From positions 186,001 through 250,000 of the forward strand of contig CAVRNQ010000005.1 of NCBI GenBank assembly GCA_963722555.1: a stretch of 64,000 nucleotides of DNA, written 5' to 3'. The notes under the pieces are model-generated. The model was not told the origin of the DNA. It was given only the letters and a program-made list of their open reading frames with translations, and ran no database searches. This DNA is from Bog-366 sp963722555. Lineage in GTDB: Bacteria > Acidobacteriota > Terriglobia > UBA7540. Shown here piece after piece: positions 60,759-64,000 of this stretch; the stretch's first letter is position 1; each line of letters begins with the position of its first letter. A program made the position numbers and the translations under genes.

Positions 60759-60963
60759 TGGACCACCTGCGGGCCACAGGACTCGTATCCACTAAGTCAG
60801 ATTGTTCACGAGCGGCTTGAGGTGAAGGATATTGCCCCCCCAATTTCCTAATGTCAAGCCCAAGTACGCCCAAATACGGGCGCAGGCTCTCCCCATCCAA
60901 GCCAGGCGGCCTTTGATATACTCGCGCCTGCAATGCAGCTAATCCACGTGTCAGGAGGATGCG

Positions 60964-62316
60964 ATGAATCTCAAACTGGGCGTGAAGGTGTCTCTACTCT
61001 TCCAGATTTCCCTCTTCCTCGCTTTGCTGCGACCTCCGGCGATCACAGGGGCGCAGGCAGTTGGAGGGGTCGCGAAGGGTGACCAAGTCACCTTTGTTCA
61101 CTGCGGGACGCTGATTGACGAGAAATCCGCGGAGCCCCGCCCGAACGCACTTATTGAAATCACGGGAGGCAAGTTCCGTTCGATCAGCACTTTTTCCTCC
61201 AGCTTTGTGAAGCCCGCCGGCGCGGCCTTCCTCGACCTCGGGTCGGAGACCTGCCTTCCCGGCTTGGTGGAATCGCACACGCACATCCTCTTGCAGGGCG
61301 ACCAGAAGCCGGGGCAGTACGATGAGCAGATCCTGAAGTGGTCTCTTCCCTACCGCACGATCCTGGGGACGCAGGCGGCGCGGCGCGCGCTCGAGTACGG
61401 GTTCACGACGATTCGTGATCTGGAAACCGAGGGCGCCTATTATGCGGACGTGTCCATACGTGATGCCATCAAGCAGGGCATCATCCCCGGCCCTCGCATG
61501 CAGGTGGCGACGCGCGCGCTCGACGTGACCGGGGCCTACGCCCTGCTGGGCTACGACCCGGCGTTGAAGTTGCCGCACGGCGTCCAGGTAGTGGATGGAC
61601 CTGACGAGTGCCGCAAAGCGGTGCGCGAGCAGATCTCCAATGGCGCCGACTGGATCAAAGTCTACGCCGACCAGCGCATTTCGACGGCCGAGGGGGTGGT
61701 GCACAGCATTCTCACCTTCACGCCGGAGGAACTGCACGCCATCGTCGATGAGACGCACCGCGAGCACCACAAGGTGGCGGCCCACGCCATGGGACTGGAG
61801 GGAGCCCACAACGCCGTGGAAGCGGGCGTGGACTCACTCGAACACGGCGCCTACATCGCCGACGCCGACCTGAAAACGATGGTCGAGCGCGGCATCTGGT
61901 ACGTTCCCACCTTGTACATTTTCATTTACGCTGAGGAACTCCACGAGGCCGCGGGTTTCCCGGGATGGAAAGGCGGCATCGAGATTCACGCCGAGACGTT
62001 TCGACGGGCGCTCCAGGCGGGAGCGAAAATCGCTTTTGGCACGGACGTGGGCGGCTTCGAGTGGACCATCACCCCGGCGAAGGAGTTCCCTCTCATGGTG
62101 AAGTACGGCATGACGCCTGCCCAGGCCCTGCGCTCGGCCACGGTTTCCGGCGCGGCCCTGCTGGGTCTCGGTGACCAAATTGGCACCGTCGAACCCGGCA
62201 AGTGGGCGGACCTGGTTGCCGTGCAAGGTAATCCTTTGAGCGATATCAGTACACTCGAAAACATAAACTTCGTCATGAAGGAGGGGGCGGTTTGCAAGCG
62301 GCCGGGCCAGCCGTAG
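60964..62316 (+). CDS. Secreted amidohydrolase, imidazolonepropionase-like
   Basis: 450 aa with caggaggatgcg before the ATG. Signal peptide about 1-30 (LLRPPAITGAQA). Metal-dependent hydrolase of the amidohydrolase superfamily: small beta domain (about 40-95), then the TIM barrel with HxH motif ESHTHILL (H105, H107), a later lysine or carboxylate region GADWIKVYADQRIS, HKVAAHAMGLEGAHNAVEAG with metal-site histidine, SLEHGAYI, and the aspartate in AFGTDVGG; the closing beta domain has LGLGDQIGTVEPGKWADLVA. Exported members include prolidases and Xaa-Arg-type dipeptidases; the substrate here cannot be fixed. Stands alone. Confidence 0.9.
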   Translation: MNLKLGVKVSLLFQISLFLALLRPPAITGAQAVGGVAKGDQVTFVHCGTLIDEKSAEPRPNALIEITGGKFRSISTFSSSFVKPAGAAFLDLGSETCLPGLVESHTHILLQGDQKPGQYDEQILKWSLPYRTILGTQAARRALEYGFTTIRDLETEGAYYADVSIRDAIKQGIIPGPRMQVATRALDVTGAYALLGYDPALKLPHGVQVVDGPDECRKAVREQISNGADWIKVYADQRISTAEGVVHSILTFTPEELHAIVDETHREHHKVAAHAMGLEGAHNAVEAGVDSLEHGAYIADADLKTMVERGIWYVPTLYIFIYAEELHEAAGFPGWKGGIEIHAETFRRALQAGAKIAFGTDVGGFEWTITPAKEFPLMVKYGMTPAQALRSATVSGAALLGLGDQIGTVEPGKWADLVAVQGNPLSDISTLENINFVMKEGAVCKRPGQP

Positions 62317-62464
62317 GGCGCGGCTTGCTGTGCCCAGCGTAAGTGCGGCGTCTGCCCCCAGAGGTGCGGTTGCGAACGGAGGGGCCGCGACACCGGCGAG
62401 GGTTTCGAAACGTGGCGGCGGTATTGTGCTCTCGCGGAGCGGCAAGTGCGCGCGCGTTACCTCG

Positions 62465-63055
62465 CTATTTCCGCCGCGGGTGAGCGGCGGGGTGGGTGGA
62501 CATTTTGACCGCAGTTTGACGCAGGTCAACTTGGTCTTCGATGACCGATTTCAGGTTCTGCAAGTAGATGACCCAGGCTTTCACGGCCTTGTCAAAGGCC
62601 TCGGCGGAGACAAAGCCACTGTGTGCTAGTTCCACCTGCGTCTGCCCGCCCTGTGGGGAGAGCTGGAATCGCACCTGGGTTACGGTTTCTTCCTGGGGTG
62701 GTTTCCAGGTGAAGGCCAGCGTGTTGCCGGGCACGAATTCGGTCACCACACCGGTCCACACGCCCTCCTGGTTATTCCAACGGAAGTGGTATCTGCCTCC
62801 AAAATGCGGCTCCAGGATGGCCTGATCGGGAAACCACAAGATCAGCTTCTGCTGATCGGAAAGGTAGCCGAAGATGCTGACCGCGTCACTGGCGATGGGA
62901 ATCTGCAGATGGGCCGAGCGCATCACGGTGACAGGCCCGGTGTCCTCGATCTTCGCGGGCCGCTTGGCGCGCTGAGCCGATGTCGTAGCGTGCTGGGCTG
63001 CCGCCGTACTGCTCAGGGCGCTGATCAAGAGGATAACCATAAGAACTCTTCGCAT
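62465..63055 (-). CDS. Secreted SRPBCC (AHSA1-like) domain protein
   Basis: 196 aa. Signal peptide about 1-21 (VILLISALSSTAAAQ). The rest is an AHSA1-type SRPBCC helix-grip domain (about 50-180): IASDAVSIFGYLSDQQKLIL, FGGRYHFRWNNQEGVWTGVV, NTLAFTWKPP, TQVELAHSGF, and the C-terminal helix AFDKAVKAWVIYLQNLKSVI. AHSA1-type proteins are usually cytoplasmic and bind hydrophobic ligands or chaperones, so export is unusual. Convergent with the amidohydrolase and transcribed away from the aminotransferase. Function unknown. Confidence 0.85.
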   Translation of the reverse strand: MRRVLMVILLISALSSTAAAQHATTSAQRAKRPAKIEDTGPVTVMRSAHLQIPIASDAVSIFGYLSDQQKLILWFPDQAILEPHFGGRYHFRWNNQEGVWTGVVTEFVPGNTLAFTWKPPQEETVTQVRFQLSPQGGQTQVELAHSGFVSAEAFDKAVKAWVIYLQNLKSVIEDQVDLRQTAVKMSTHPAAHPRRK

Positions 63056-63355
63056 GATCGCGGGGCCTCGCCTTTCCCCCTACGGGAGGGTTTGCGCAGA
63101 GGATTCTAAAGCAAACCACCCGGCAGCGCAACGCCGGCTGCGGCGCGGGTCTTGGCGGGTATGGCGACGGCCTCGCTCTGCCCCCAGCAAGGCCGTCAGA
63201 TTTTCTCTGCGGATATCACGTCAACACCGCACCTCCCCAGGGCGGATGCGATGTACCCTTCCAATTCCAAACAAGAAAACCGCTTGCGAGAACCGTCCTT
63301 TGCGATTAGTCTGGGCTGCTATCGCAACTTACGAAATTCAGGGAGGATTTTTGTT

Positions 63356-64000
63356 ATGGCGCCTGTGAAGGTTGGCTTTTATGGCCATGTTCGACAATAT
63401 CACAACTTGAAAAGCGAGATTGACGCCGCCATCCACGAGGTCTTGGAGAGCGGCAGTTACGTAATGGGCCCCAAGCTTAAGCAATTTGAGCAGGACCTGG
63501 CTGCCTATTGCCATACCAAGGATGCGGTGGGCCTGAACTCCGGGACGGACGCGCTTTGGCTGGTGTTCATGGCGCTGGGAATCGGGCCGGGCGACGAAGT
63601 CATCACCACCTCCAACACCTTTTTCGCCACTGCCGAGGCCATCTGGATCGCGGGAGCGACGGCGGTGTTCGTCAACTGCGAGCCCAAGACCTGCAACATC
63701 GATGTGAATCTGATCGAAGCGGCCATCACGCCCAAGACCAAGGCCATCGTGCCGGTGCACCTCTACGGCCAGCCCGCCGAAATGCGCGCCGTGGCGGAAA
63801 TCGCCAGGAAGCACAAACTATTCGTCATCGAAGACAACGCGCAGGCGCTCGGCGCGCGCGGCCCGGACTTCGCCCTGGGCGAGCTTTCTGACGCCATGTG
63901 CACCAGTTTCATCATTCAGAAAAACCTGGGCTGCTTCGGCGACGGCGGCGCAGTGGTTACCAACCGTGCTGATGTCGCCGCGGGCGTCCGTAAGCTGCGC
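63356..64000 (+). CDS. DegT/DnrJ/EryC1/StrS sugar aminotransferase, cut by window edge
   Basis: 215 codons visible, running off the right edge; AGGGAGG sits upstream of the ATG at 63356. PLP-dependent aminotransferase that makes amino sugars on nucleotide-diphosphate carriers. Visible: SGSYVMGPKLKQFEQDLAAY, GLNSGTDALWLVFMALGIGP, TTSNTFFATAEAIWIAGATA, IVPVHLYGQPAEM, IEDNAQALGAR, and TSFIIQKNLGCFGDGGAVVT, with the Schiff-base lysine in QKNLG. The family is normally about 370 residues, so the C-terminal 40 percent is outside. It may begin a glycan-biosynthesis block. Confidence 0.92.
   Translation, partial: MAPVKVGFYGHVRQYHNLKSEIDAAIHEVLESGSYVMGPKLKQFEQDLAAYCHTKDAVGLNSGTDALWLVFMALGIGPGDEVITTSNTFFATAEAIWIAGATAVFVNCEPKTCNIDVNLIEAAITPKTKAIVPVHLYGQPAEMRAVAEIARKHKLFVIEDNAQALGARGPDFALGELSDAMCTSFIIQKNLGCFGDGGAVVTNRADVAAGVRKLR

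Noticed and set aside
1..64000. tRNA, rRNA, riboswitch or prophage region
   Set aside because: No T-loop-type sequence, conserved rRNA core, aptamer core or phage structural gene cluster was seen; the minihead-like motif at 59728 is isolated. A covariance-model scan would be decisive.

Overview
The window is high-GC bacterial chromosome, densely coding on both strands, and most probably comes from an uncultured soil-type member of the Acidobacteriota. This is an inference from gene content. There are two large TonB-dependent receptors with an N-terminal carboxypeptidase-regulatory-like domain, membrane-tethered Ser/Thr kinases including one with PEGA repeats, MacB/FtsX-type permeases, a GH78/GH39/GH-A glycosidase set, futalosine-pathway menaquinone genes, and intergenic regions full of palindromic repeats. 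No rRNA, tRNA, CRISPR array or intact transposase gene was found. Both window ends cut genes: an FHA-GAF protein on the left and a DegT-family aminotransferase on the right.

Layout. 1-3.8 kb: minus-strand signalling operon (PEGA Ser/Thr kinase, secreted coiled-coil protein, FHA-GAF protein). 4.5-7.1 kb: 1-pyrroline-5-carboxylate dehydrogenase and a fumarylacetoacetate-hydrolase-family enzyme. 7.7-17.5 kb: minus-strand rhamnose and plant-polysaccharide block (GH78 rhamnosidase, LutB, LutA, rhamnulokinase, L-rhamnose isomerase, GH39-like glycosidase); LutAB would oxidise the lactate expected from rhamnose-derived lactaldehyde. 18.2-19.2 kb: lipoprotein of unknown function. 19.8-24.1 kb: MacA-like adaptor and two FtsX-type permeases with no ATPase. 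24.6-27.0 kb: RlpA-like protein and a PafA-type phosphatase. 27.1-28.5 kb: a graveyard of gene fragments (IS1380 transposase, TPR protein, methyltransferase, glycosyltransferase-like tail). 28.5-35.3 kb: spermidine-synthase-like membrane protein, second Ser/Thr kinase, sulfatase-fold/TPR protein and TonB-domain protein. 35.5-39.8 kb: TonB-dependent receptor and a frameshifted DUF5666-like gene. 40.1-45.8 kb: GntR regulator divergent from a TonB receptor and a DHDPS-family aldolase, with a promoter/operator between them. 46.3-50.3 kb: dprA and topA. 50.8-54.7 kb: three tandem paralogues of an unrecognised secreted protein, the first frameshifted. 55.0-57.0 kb: mqnA and mqnC. 57.4-59.6 kb: clan GH-A glycosidase. 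59.7-60.8 kb: compact three-gene operon of unknown small proteins. 61-64 kb: secreted amidohydrolase, secreted SRPBCC protein, aminotransferase.

The most distinctive feature is the density of short non-coding palindromic elements. At least seven families sit in almost every gap. Several have perfect terminal inverted repeats, and two show insertion signatures: one element interrupts a TPR reading frame exactly at a duplicated CTAG, and another is flanked by a 10-bp direct repeat. Several of these elements begin inside the TAG stop codon of the neighbouring gene. The best candidates for undescribed biology are these mobile elements, the triplicated secreted-protein locus at 50.8-54.7 kb and the small operon at 59.7-60.8 kb.
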